Assembly (NCBI GenBank): GCA_945861295.1
Contig: CAMAUF010000098.1
Span: 1 to 7,373, forward strand
Source: a bacterium
GTDB taxonomy: Bacteria; Chloroflexota; Dehalococcoidia; Tepidiformales; Tepidiformaceae
Direction: 5' to 3'
Length of the DNA stretch: 7,373 nt
Each line of letters starts with the position of its first letter. The first letter of the stretch is position 1. This document shows positions 1 to 5,498 of the stretch, one piece after another. The notes beneath the pieces are model-generated. The model made no database searches. It was not told the DNA's origin and saw nothing but the letters and a program-made list of their open reading frames with translations. A program made the position numbers and the translations under genes.

Positions 1-1039
1 CGAGCAGGGCTATCGCCTCCGAATCCTCCGGCGCCGGGTAGCGCCAACTGCCCCGCTCCGAACCCTCGTGGACGATCGAGTGCGCCAGGTCGAGGATGTC
101 GGCGACGACGGCCGAGCTGGTCGGTTCGGCGCCGGCGCCGCGACCCTGAAGCAGCACCATCCCGGTCAGGTCGCCGGTGATCTGGACCGCGTTGAAGACG
201 CCGTCAACGCGCGCGAGCGGCTCGGACTGCGGCAAGAACACGGGGGAGACTCGCGCCACGATGCCACCATCGAGCCGTTCCGCGATGGCGAGCAGCTTAA
301 TCACGTAGCCAAGCTCGTGTGCGTAACGAAGGTCTGCCGCCGCCAGCTTCGAGATGCCCTCCGTGGACACATGGTGAGGCCGAACCGGGACACGGAAGGC
401 CAGGCTCGCCATGATCGCGAGCTTATATGCGGCATCGATGCCCTCGACATCGTTGGTCGGGTCCGGCTCGGCGTAGCCCAGTGCCTGAGCGCCGGCGAGC
501 GCGTCCGCATAGGTGGAACCCTCTTGGGCCATCTTGGTCAAGATGTAGTTAGTCGTGCCGTTGATGATGGCGCGGATGGAGGTAATGCGGTTCGCCAACA
601 GATCCCGCCGAAGGGGAGCGATCAGTGGGATCCCACCCCCGACGCTTGCCTCGAACATGATGTCGCGCCGGGCGGTGCGGGAGAGAGCGAGCAGTTCTGG
701 GCCGGACTTCGCGATCAACTCCTTGTTGGCTGTAACGACGTGCTTACCCGCGTGGAGCGCGGCCCGGATGTACGCGCCGGCCGGCTCGTCGCCGCCGGCC
801 ATCTCGACGACGATGTCGATGGCCGGGTCGTTGATGACGGCGTCGACATCGGCGGTCAGCAAGCCCGGCGGGAGTTCGATCGAGCGCTTCTTGGTGAGGT
901 CACGCACGGCGGCGCGGCGCAGCACGATCTCGGCCCCAACTTGGCGCCCAAAGTACTCCCGGCGTTCGAGCAGCGCGCGGGCCACGCCGCCGCCAACGGT
1001 GCCCACGCCAATCAGTCCGACGCCGATCTCTCTGGTCAC
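1..1039 (-). CDS. hom: Homoserine dehydrogenase, C-terminus cut by the window edge
   Basis: This enzyme reduces aspartate-semialdehyde to homoserine with NAD(P)H, at the branch point to threonine and methionine in the cytoplasm. Translation gives 346 uninterrupted residues. An N-terminal Rossmann nucleotide-binding loop is seen as GVGTVGGG (about residues 11-18). The TANKELIA motif carries Lys106, NGTTNYIL lies at 160-167, and the catalytic segment GYAEPDPTNDVEGIDAAYK spans 188-206. Glu191, Asp202 and Lys206 match the spacing of the Glu, Asp and Lys substrate and catalytic residues known in the family. The start is GTG at 1037-1039, preceded by GGGAG six bases upstream, a good ribosome binding site; the coding begins VTREIGVGLIG. 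The family usually ends in an ACT regulatory domain near residue 350 onward, which would lie outside the window, so feedback control cannot be judged. It lies 32 bases after the parvulin-like gene on the same strand, so probably shares its transcript. Function is very sure; the start is fairly sure. Confidence 0.95.
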   Translation of the reverse strand, partial: MTREIGVGLIGVGTVGGGVARALLERREYFGRQVGAEIVLRRAAVRDLTKKRSIELPPGLLTADVDAVINDPAIDIVVEMAGGDEPAGAYIRAALHAGKHVVTANKELIAKSGPELLALSRTARRDIMFEASVGGGIPLIAPLRRDLLANRITSIRAIINGTTNYILTKMAQEGSTYADALAGAQALGYAEPDPTNDVEGIDAAYKLAIMASLAFRVPVRPHHVSTEGISKLAAADLRYAHELGYVIKLLAIAERLDGGIVARVSPVFLPQSEPLARVDGVFNAVQITGDLTGMVLLQGRGAGAEPTSSAVVADILDLAHSIVHEGSERGSWRYPAPEDSEAIALL

Positions 1040-1071
1040 GCTACGCTCCCGTCGTCCGTTGGTTGTCGTGG

Positions 1072-2079
1072 CTAGTCGGCGTGCGCTTCGGCCCACGTCA
1101 CAGCGGCGTTGTCGAGCGCACGGTCGATCTTGGTCGCGATCTGCACGCGCTTCTGATCGATGGCGGCGGTCAGCCGGGCGCCGGCAAGCTGGGTCTTCTG
1201 GGCCTCCGAGTAGTCAGCTGGCTCTTGGCGTTCGATCCGGGCGATCCAGAAGGCGTTCTGGACGGCGATTGGGCCGACCAGCGCACCGACTTCCTTGCCT
1301 TGGAGCGCGTCTCGCATGGCCTCGGGGATGAGTTCGAGCGCCTCCGGGAGCATCAGGCCGTCCTGCTGCCGTGATTGAAGGTCGAGCGATTCCTGCTGTG
1401 CCAGCGTCCCGAAATTCTCGCCAGCGACGATCTTGGCGAAGAGTTCGTCCGCCTTCGCCTTGTCGGTGAGGATGATGGAACGCAGCGTGACCTGATCGCC
1501 GCGGTCCCCAAGCTCAACCTTCAACAGGTCGGTCAGCTTGGCTTGAGCGAGTTCGGCCCGCTTCATCCGGCGGTACGTCCCGTCGCTGACCTTGAGGGTG
1601 CGGACTTGGTTCCGGTAGAGCTGGTCGAAGGAGCTCCCGGAAGCCCCAAGCTTGACGCCGAAGCCTTCGGCGATGAAGGCCAGGACGGCGTTGTTCGAGA
1701 GGTCGATGCCCTTCTCTTTGGCCAGGATGATCGCGAGTTCTTCGCGCTCGAGTTCCGCGAACAGGTCCTCTTCGAGCAGGGCGAGGCCCGAGCCCGAACC
1801 CGAGTTCGCTTGGACGAAGGGGAAGAGCCGGTCGGCGTAGTAGCTCAGCTTCACTTTGGCGCCGTCGACGTTGAGGACAACGGTGTTCGGCCGGCCAATC
1901 TGCTGGTCGTAAATCTGGTAGGCAAAGAAGCCGATGATGACCAGCAGGAAGGCGAAGGCGCCGCCGAGGATGATCCAGCGGGAATTGCGTTCGAGCGCCG
2001 CCGTCCGCGACGGCGCCGAAGCGGCGCCGTCTCGGGCCCTCGCGCGGGGCAGCCCAGTGGTACGTTCGCGTCTCGCCAT
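1072..2079 (-). CDS. Membrane-anchored parvulin/SurA-like folding factor, probably non-catalytic
   Basis: The 335-residue protein has a basic, Arg-rich cytoplasmic N-terminus (1-34), one transmembrane helix (about 35-56, WIILGGAFAFLLVIIGFFAY), then an extracytoplasmic part. Residues about 65-190 resemble the helical SurA-type N-terminal chaperone region. Residues about 197-284 resemble a PpiC/parvulin domain: VTLRSIIL corresponds to the usual RHILV strand, ENFGTLAQQESLD to the F..LA...S.D segment, and GPIAVQNAFWIARIE to the closing strand. The parvulin His in RHILV is Ser here, the GG pair is DG, and the His of the last strand is replaced. I see no Cys in the protein, and the only His (333) lies in the tail. 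The domain is therefore probably a chaperone scaffold rather than an active peptidyl-prolyl isomerase. The start ATG is 4 bases after the rpsR stop, with only a weak ribosome binding site, suggesting coupling to rpsR. Family assignment is by motif reading only. Confidence 0.82.
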   Translation of the reverse strand: MARRERTTGLPRARARDGAASAPSRTAALERNSRWIILGGAFAFLLVIIGFFAYQIYDQQIGRPNTVVLNVDGAKVKLSYYADRLFPFVQANSGSGSGLALLEEDLFAELEREELAIILAKEKGIDLSNNAVLAFIAEGFGVKLGASGSSFDQLYRNQVRTLKVSDGTYRRMKRAELAQAKLTDLLKVELGDRGDQVTLRSIILTDKAKADELFAKIVAGENFGTLAQQESLDLQSRQQDGLMLPEALELIPEAMRDALQGKEVGALVGPIAVQNAFWIARIERQEPADYSEAQKTQLAGARLTAAIDQKRVQIATKIDRALDNAAVTWAEAHAD

Positions 2080-2083
2080 CAGG

Positions 2084-2398
2084 TTAGCCGCGCGTCGGGA
2101 AGATGCCCGTGCGGCGGACGTGGTCGAGCGTGTAAGGCAAGAGCGCGAGATGGCGCGCCCGCTTCACGGCCGTCGCGACGATCCGTTGGTGCTTCAGGCA
2201 GGTCCCGGTCTTCCGTCGGGGTTCGATCTTGCCGCGCTCGCTGATGAACATGCGAAGCCGCGGGACGTCCTTGTAGTCGATGCCCTTGATGTGGTCGGCG
2301 CAGAACCGGCAGACCTTGCGCCGGTTCTGGTAGCGCGGCTTCTGGGGGCGGGACGGCCGTTCGTTATGCTCGGCCGGGCCAGAGGATTCGTTGCTCAT
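2084..2398 (-). CDS. rpsR: 30S ribosomal protein bS18, zinc-binding type
   Basis: bS18 binds 16S rRNA with bS6 on the platform of the small subunit. The 104-residue product has a disordered N-terminal extension (1-25), then the conserved core with IDYKDV (40-45), ISERGKI (52-58), RRKTGTC (61-67) and ARHLALLPYT (81-90). Cys30, Cys33, Cys67 and His70 form a CxxC...CxxH set, which fits the zinc-binding (C+) form of bS18 known in some bacteria; the E. coli form lacks it. At 104 residues it is longer than the usual 75-90, through its N-terminal extension. The start ATG has AAGGA nine bases upstream. It follows ssb after 53 bases, with a GC hairpin in the gap, and is followed 4 bases later by the parvulin-like gene where rplI is often found. 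Identification is very sure. Confidence 0.97.
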   Translation of the reverse strand: MSNESSGPAEHNERPSRPQKPRYQNRRKVCRFCADHIKGIDYKDVPRLRMFISERGKIEPRRKTGTCLKHQRIVATAVKRARHLALLPYTLDHVRRTGIFPTRG

Positions 2399-2424
2399 AG
2401 GTACGGTTCCTTCTCAACTCATAG

Positions 2425-2446
2425 CCGGCGCGGCGAGGCGCGCCGG
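2425..2446 (-). promoter_or_regulatory. Perfect 8-bp GC hairpin between ssb and rpsR
   Basis: On the transcribed strand the arms CCGGCGCG and CGCGCCGG are exact reverse complements around a six-base loop (CCTCGC). It lies just after the ssb stop and about 27 bases before the rpsR start. There is no run of T after it, so it does not look like a normal intrinsic terminator. It may be an mRNA stability, processing or attenuation element that sets the ratio of ssb to rpsR. The structure is seen directly; its role is inferred. Confidence 0.45.
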
Positions 2447-2451
2447 TGGGT

Positions 2452-2949
2452 TCATTCAAATGGGAGGTCATCCGGGTCGATATCGCCACCGCCGGCCGCT
2501 GGCCGGTAGCCGCCACCGCTGGCGCGTGGGGCCGCTCCCGATCGGGCGCCGCCGGCGCTCGAGGGGAAGCTAGCGTCGTCGCCCCAAGAGCCGCCGCCAG
2601 CGTTTCCAGGGCCAGCTTCGCGACCACCCAGGAGTTCTAGCTGATTGGCGATGACTTCGACGCGCGTGTGCCGCTGGCCCTGGTCGTCGTCCCATGAGCG
2701 GGACTGGATGCGGCCCTCGACGTAGATCGACTTCCCTTTCGTGATGTACTGGGACACCCGTTCGGCAAGTTCCCGCCAAAGGACGATGTTGAACCATTCG
2801 GTCTCCTCCCGGCGCTCGCCGTCCGGGGCGCGCGAGCGGCGGTTGACGGCCAGGGAGAAGCTCGCTTGGGCGGTGCCGTTCGCGAGATAGCGTAGTTCGG
2901 CATCCTTGCCGACGTTCCCGATCAACATGACTTTGTTCAGACTGGCCAT
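2452..2949 (-). CDS. ssb: Single-stranded DNA-binding protein
   Basis: SSB coats single-stranded DNA during replication, recombination and repair, and recruits partner enzymes through its C-terminal tip. The 165-residue product starts MASLNKVMLIGNVGKDAELRY, the typical OB-fold opening. It then shows FSLAVN (31-36), TEWFNIVLWRELAE (50-63) with Trp52 and Trp58, and GKSIYVEGRIQSRSW (72-86). The OB fold ends near residue 107. A Gly/Ala/Ser/Pro-rich disordered linker (about 108-155) leads to the acidic tip DPDDLPFE, the standard SSB partner-binding peptide. Length is normal for the family. The start ATG has AGGAGAGGG just upstream, a strong ribosome binding site. It sits 9 bases after rpsF and before rpsR, the classic rpsF-ssb-rpsR order, so it is probably co-transcribed with the ribosomal protein genes. 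Confidence 0.98.
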   Translation of the reverse strand: MASLNKVMLIGNVGKDAELRYLANGTAQASFSLAVNRRSRAPDGERREETEWFNIVLWRELAERVSQYITKGKSIYVEGRIQSRSWDDDQGQRHTRVEVIANQLELLGGREAGPGNAGGGSWGDDASFPSSAGGARSGAAPRASGGGYRPAAGGGDIDPDDLPFE

Positions 2950-2958
2950 CGCCCTCTC

Positions 2959-3387
2959 CTATTCGGCGGGTTCCGCCGCAGCCGGCGCCGCGGCGACGGT
3001 CGGCTCCACATTGCCCGCTGGGGCCGCTGGGGCAGGTTGGGCCGCCTCTGGCGGCGGAGCAACGCGTCGCGGCTCTCGTGGCGCCGGCGGTGGCGGGAGC
3101 TCGTCGGCCCGCACGATGAGATGGCGATACACGCGCTCGTCGATGCGGAGGGCAGCTTCCAGCGCGGCCACGTTGGCCGGGTCGAGGTTGACCCGTGTGA
3201 TCAGATAATCGCCGTCGATGGTGCGATTGATTGGGTAAGCCATCCGGCGGCGTCCCCAATGGTCTGTCTTGATGATCGTGCCGCCGCGTGCTTGCACGGC
3301 GACGGTTAGGGCTTGGACGGAGGCATCGGCGCCCCCCTGCTCGGCGACGGCGAGGTCATAGACCGCCGTCAATTCATACTCCCGCAT
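2959..3387 (-). CDS. rpsF: 30S ribosomal protein bS6 with Ala/Pro-rich tail
   Basis: bS6 is the partner of bS18 on the 30S platform. The start at MREYELTAVYDL was chosen because that is where bS6 family similarity begins and GGAG lies three bases upstream; the frame stays open farther upstream, but those 64 codons look like non-family sequence. The product has 142 residues. The bS6 fold covers about 1-95, with GGTIIKTDHWGRRRMAYPIN (35-54), GDYLITRVNLDP (59-70) and LRIDERVYRHLIVRAD (80-95). Residues about 97-142 form a low-complexity Pro/Ala/Glu tail (for example PPPPAPREP and AAAPAAAEPAE), longer than the usual bS6 tail; its role is unknown. It is the first gene of the minus-strand cluster, with ssb 9 bases downstream. 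In other bacteria rpsF leaders can bind the bS6:bS18 complex for feedback, which may apply here but is not proven. Confidence 0.95.
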   Translation of the reverse strand: MREYELTAVYDLAVAEQGGADASVQALTVAVQARGGTIIKTDHWGRRRMAYPINRTIDGDYLITRVNLDPANVAALEAALRIDERVYRHLIVRADELPPPPAPREPRRVAPPPEAAQPAPAAPAGNVEPTVAAAPAAAEPAE

Positions 3388-3416
3388 GGTCTCCAACGGC
3401 CGGGCGATGGGAATTC

Positions 3417-3443
3417 CCCTCGACGAGGGAGGGGCGAGGCCCC
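3417..3443 (-). promoter_or_regulatory. Paired hairpins in the rpsF leader
   Basis: Two adjacent small inverted repeats lie about 30-56 bases before the rpsF start. One is GGGGC-GAG-GCCCC (3431-3443, plus-strand reading), the other CCCTCG-A-CGAGGG (3417-3429). In the rpsF mRNA they could form two short GC hairpins. The bS6:bS18 complex is known to bind leader RNAs of rpsF operons in several bacteria, so a feedback site is plausible here. I could not match the known bS6:bS18 motif with confidence. Confidence 0.3.
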
Positions 3444-3456
3444 GGCACGATAGTGG

Positions 3457-3465
3457 AGGGTAGCA
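3457..3465 (-). promoter_or_regulatory. Candidate extended -10 for the rpsF cluster
   Basis: On the minus strand the string TGCTACCCT fits an extended -10 (TGn followed by TAnnnT). It would place the transcription start near 3450 and give an rpsF leader of about 60 bases containing both hairpins. No good -35 is visible at the proper distance (TGGCCT at best), so this is a weak call. Confidence 0.2.
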
Positions 3466-3492
3466 TGACCTATGCCCTGAGGCCATCCCGGC

Positions 3493-3581
3493 GTTTTGGC
3501 GGCCGGATGACACTGAGTGCGGCAAGTTAGCGAACCCGGGACTACCCATCTCGCCGTTCCGGCGGCGGAAGACACTCAATG
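3493..3581. repeat. Imperfect direct repeat in the rpsF/M23 divergent intergenic region
   Basis: Two copies lie about 63 bases apart: 3493-3519 (27 bases) and 3556-3581 (26 bases). Aligned with one gap, 21 positions match, with the shared core GACACT. The first copy contains CACT-G-AGTG, a short perfect inverted repeat; the second has it with one mismatch. The position between divergent genes fits binding sites for a regulator, but chance similarity in GC-rich DNA is not excluded. Confidence 0.35.
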
Positions 3582-3627
3582 GCCACCGGGCTGTGGAGAT
3601 ACGGCCTCAGCGCCGAAGTAGAGAGCA

Positions 3628-4602
3628 ATGGGCGCTCGCATTCGGCTGTTCTTCCGGCTTGTTCGTTTTCCCTCCCTTCCCCGCGCTGCGCAACTCGCGC
3701 TCGGGGCGGGGCTTGTCACCGTCGCGGCGACGGTCGCCGCCGCCGCGCGGGACGGGGGCGAGGCCACCAATGCCGCCACCCCGGCCGCAGGCGCCGTGAT
3801 CGCCAGCGGCGCGACCACGACGCCCCATCCTGGCGTCGTTGGCCCGACCGAAGAAGGCTGGCAACCATTGGAAGCGCCAACCGTCGAGACAGGCCCGAAC
3901 CAGTCCTTGGAGGGCGCCGTCGAAGAACCGGAGACGGCCCACGAGCCCGGGGCCGACCTGCGTGCGGCGGAAAAGGGCCGATTCGTGATGCCGCTTCGCG
4001 GCTGGGGCTCGATCACCGACCGCTACGGCGCCGCCCGCGGCCGCGGCCTCATCCACGGCGGCATCGACCTCGCCCTCGATGGCCTCAGCCGGTCGCTGGT
4101 CACCGCCAGTTGCGCCGGCCGCGTCGCTACCGCCGCCTACTCGTCGGCGTATGGCTACCACGTCGTCATCGACTGCGGGGATGGCTGGGGCACGCTCTAC
4201 GGACACCTCAGCGCCCTCCGGGTCGCGGTCGGCGACCCGCTCGAGCAGTACATGATCGTCGGCATCTCGGGCTCGACCGGGTACTCGACCGGCGAACACC
4301 TGCACTTCGAGATCCTCTGGCAAGGCAAGCCAGTGAACCCAGAGAACTACCTGGAGTTCCACATCGCGCCGGGCACGCCGCTTTCGAGCGGCCCGTTGAT
4401 CTTCCCGAACGCCAAAGCAAAGGAAACGGCGACGCCCGAACCGACGCCCGAACCGTCGCCAACGCCAACCTCTACGCCGGTCCCGCCAACCGCCACCCCA
4501 ACGAAGACGCCGACTCCGACCGCCACCCCGACCGTCACGCCCACGCCCAAACCCCCGACCGCCACGCCCACGTCAACGCCGAAGCCGGCCATCCGAAAGT
4601 GA
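3628..4602 (+). CDS. Secreted M23 (LytM-type) peptidase with Thr/Pro tail
   Basis: M23 enzymes are zinc metallo-endopeptidases that cut peptidoglycan cross-links, acting outside the cytoplasmic membrane. The 324-residue product has a basic N-terminus and a hydrophobic signal or anchor segment (about 19-40), then a low-complexity linker to about residue 115. The M23 domain covers about 117-245. HGGID gives His143 and Asp147, YGHL gives His193, and the GEHLHFEI motif gives His224 and His226. These match the two zinc ligands of HxxxD, the catalytic His residues and the HxH ligand, so the enzyme looks active. Residues 268-320 are a Thr/Pro/Glu repeat tail, probably an extended cell-wall-spanning segment; it ends in AIRK without a known anchor motif. 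An in-frame TAG lies 6 bases before the ATG, so this is the first possible Met; the ribosome binding site (GAGAG) is weak. It is transcribed away from rpsF and toward the histidine phosphatase gene, and appears to stand alone. Confidence 0.92.
   Translation: MGARIRLFFRLVRFPSLPRAAQLALGAGLVTVAATVAAAARDGGEATNAATPAAGAVIASGATTTPHPGVVGPTEEGWQPLEAPTVETGPNQSLEGAVEEPETAHEPGADLRAAEKGRFVMPLRGWGSITDRYGAARGRGLIHGGIDLALDGLSRSLVTASCAGRVATAAYSSAYGYHVVIDCGDGWGTLYGHLSALRVAVGDPLEQYMIVGISGSTGYSTGEHLHFEILWQGKPVNPENYLEFHIAPGTPLSSGPLIFPNAKAKETATPEPTPEPSPTPTSTPVPPTATPTKTPTPTATPTVTPTPKPPTATPTSTPKPAIRK
4429..4587 (+). repeat. Degenerate ACN-CCN codon repeat encoding the Thr/Pro tail
   Basis: About 53 codons are mostly Thr-Pro units (TPTPTATPT and variants), with a Glu-Pro part first (TPEPTPEPSPTP). 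The DNA is a loose repeat of ACG/ACC/ACT and CCC/CCG units. Such tracts can change length by slippage. The tail follows the peptidase domain directly, with no further domain after it. Confidence 0.7.
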
Positions 4603-4626
4603 CCGGCAGGGGGCCGCTCGTCCGAT

Positions 4627-4643
4627 GCGACTGCCAGCGTCGC
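4627..4643. terminator. Weak hairpin between convergent genes
   Basis: The arms GCGAC and GTCGC are exact reverse complements around a seven-base loop. It lies in the 43-base gap between the ends of the M23 and phosphatase genes, where a shared terminator would be expected. There is no T-rich run on either side, so this is only a tentative call. Confidence 0.2.
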
Positions 4644-4645
4644 TA

Positions 4646-5290
4646 CTACGAAGCGAGGAAGTCCGGAGGCGTGCCCGGAGCGAGCGATTCGAGGTGGCCC
4701 GCGTCGTTGACCGAATGCACCGTCAGCCGGCCCGAGCGCGAAACGTTCAACTTCGTAATCGAGGCGTTCTCGAACTGGAAGCACCAGGTCGCTTCCAGCG
4801 GCAGCTTGAGGAGTTCCGCCACGAGCGCCATCATGGCGTTTCCGTGTGAAACCATCAGCACTTTGCCGCCGCGGTGGAGCTCCACTGCACGCCAGAAGGA
4901 CGCGGAAGTCCGCTGGCGAAGAGCGGCGATGGTTTCGCCGTTCGGCGCCGACGTCCGGCAAAAGAAGAACTCCCGTAGGCGTTCGGGGTTCTGCTTCTCG
5001 ACATCGGCGCCGGGCAAGTCCTCCCAATCGCCGTAGTGCATCTCGCGCAGGCCGGCATCGAGCGCGTGGTCGATAGCCCGGCCGTTGAGCGCGTGGCGGG
5101 CCGTATCGGCGGCGCGCGAGAGGTCGCTGCTGAGGGCCGCGGTCAGCCCGATGCTGGCGAGCCTCCGGCCAGCCGCCTGCGCCTGGGCGATGCCGAGCGA
5201 GGTGAGGGCGGTCTCCGAATGGCCACACCAGCGTTGCTCGATGTTTCCATAGGTCTGGCCATGGCGGACAAGGTAGATGTCAGTACTCAT
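4646..5290 (-). CDS. Histidine phosphatase (phosphoglycerate mutase superfamily)
   Basis: The enzyme transfers phosphate through a catalytic histidine. Counting from the chosen start MSTDIYLVRHGQT, the protein has 214 residues. The RHG motif holds Arg9 and His10, Arg59 is in SSDLSRAADTA, Glu83 in LREMHYGDWE, and His149 in VSHGNAM. All four catalytic elements of the superfamily are present, so it should be active. The length and the 'REMHYGDWE' block are like PhoE/CobC-type broad-specificity phosphatases or alpha-ribazole phosphatases, rather than glycolytic mutase, which is longer. The substrate cannot be read from the sequence and there are no cobalamin genes in view. The frame stays open for 19 codons upstream to another ATG at 5347, but those residues are not family-like. 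No Shine-Dalgarno is visible before the chosen ATG, and a -10-like TACACT lies seven bases upstream. The gene converges on the M23 gene across a 43-base gap. Confidence 0.9.
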   Translation of the reverse strand: MSTDIYLVRHGQTYGNIEQRWCGHSETALTSLGIAQAQAAGRRLASIGLTAALSSDLSRAADTARHALNGRAIDHALDAGLREMHYGDWEDLPGADVEKQNPERLREFFFCRTSAPNGETIAALRQRTSASFWRAVELHRGGKVLMVSHGNAMMALVAELLKLPLEATWCFQFENASITKLNVSRSGRLTVHSVNDAGHLESLAPGTPPDFLAS

Positions 5291-5297
5291 CCGGTTC

Positions 5298-5303
5298 AGT
5301 GTA
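5298..5303 (-). promoter_or_regulatory. Possible -10 element of a leaderless phosphatase mRNA
   Basis: On the minus strand TACACT fits TAnnnT and ends seven bases before the phosphatase ATG. Transcription would begin at or next to the start codon. This agrees with the lack of a ribosome binding site there. The -35 side is weak, so the call rests on spacing alone. Confidence 0.3.
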
Positions 5304-5367
5304 GGCGGGCGCTCGCTGAGGCTCACGGCTTGGAAGGGCGGGCCCATGACGGTGCAAAGGCCGGATA

Positions 5368-5396
5368 GCGGTCACGTTTTACGCACGTTTTACCGC
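5368..5396. repeat. Tandem 11-mer framed by a short inverted repeat
   Basis: CACGTTTTACG (5373-5383) is followed at once by CACGTTTTACC (5384-5394), 10 of 11 bases identical. The pair is framed by GCGGT (5368-5372) and its exact complement ACCGC (5392-5396). The TTTT tracts stand out in a GC-rich background. The site sits between the divergent phosphatase and small secreted protein genes, where an operator or promoter part would lie. The structure is seen; the role is inferred. Confidence 0.45.
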
Positions 5397-5431
5397 CCAA
5401 TCCGCGAAATCAGTACTCTCGGATTGCGGCG
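5394..5431 (+). promoter_or_regulatory. 11-bp hairpin with one bulge upstream of the small secreted gene
   Basis: The left arm CGCCCAATCCG (5394-5404) pairs with the right arm CGGATTG-c-GGCG (5420-5431), with one bulged C at 5427 and a 15-base loop. The inner AATCCG/CGGATT part is perfect. There is no T run after it. It may be a leader RNA fold or a protein-binding inverted repeat. It begins inside the end of the tandem 11-mer element. Confidence 0.4.
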
Positions 5432-5459
5432 CCCGTGCGCCTCGCCTGGGCCGGTGATA

Positions 5460-5498
5460 CCGTTGAGCCACCAACGGAGCCTGCTCCTTGGCTGGAGG
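5460..5498 (+). promoter_or_regulatory. Possible two-state RNA fold over the ribosome binding site
   Basis: Fold A has CCGTTG (5460-5465) pairing with CAACGG (5472-5477), and CTCC (5484-5487) pairing with GGAG (5494-5497), which would hide the Shine-Dalgarno GGAGG. Fold B has GGAG (5476-5479) pairing with the same CTCC, enclosed by AGCCA (5466-5470) pairing with TGGCT (5489-5493), which would leave GGAGG free. The two folds exclude each other, as in translational switches. No known riboswitch class was recognised, and short stems are common in GC-rich DNA. Confidence 0.3.

Noticed and set aside
68..1075. Open plus-strand frame of 335 codons opposite homoserine dehydrogenase
   Set aside because: The minus strand carries clear homoserine dehydrogenase motifs; this frame has no recognisable features.
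1375..2244. Open plus-strand frame of 289 codons opposite the parvulin-like gene and rpsR
   Set aside because: It is the complement of real coding sequence, with an Arg-rich end and no domain.
3388..3579. N-terminal extension of bS6 by 64 residues
   Set aside because: The extra residues are not bS6-like, the extension would cover the leader hairpins and the candidate promoter, and GGAG lies just before the internal ATG.
3579..5036. Open frame of 485 codons on the plus strand over the M23 gene and the phosphatase gene
   Set aside because: It is very Arg/Pro-rich and covers two well-supported genes in other frames; typical of open shadows in GC-rich DNA.
4347..5228. Open minus-strand frame of 293 codons with Val/Gly repeats
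   Set aside because: The Val/Gly repeat is the reverse complement of the Thr/Pro tail of the M23 gene, and the rest overlaps the phosphatase in another frame.
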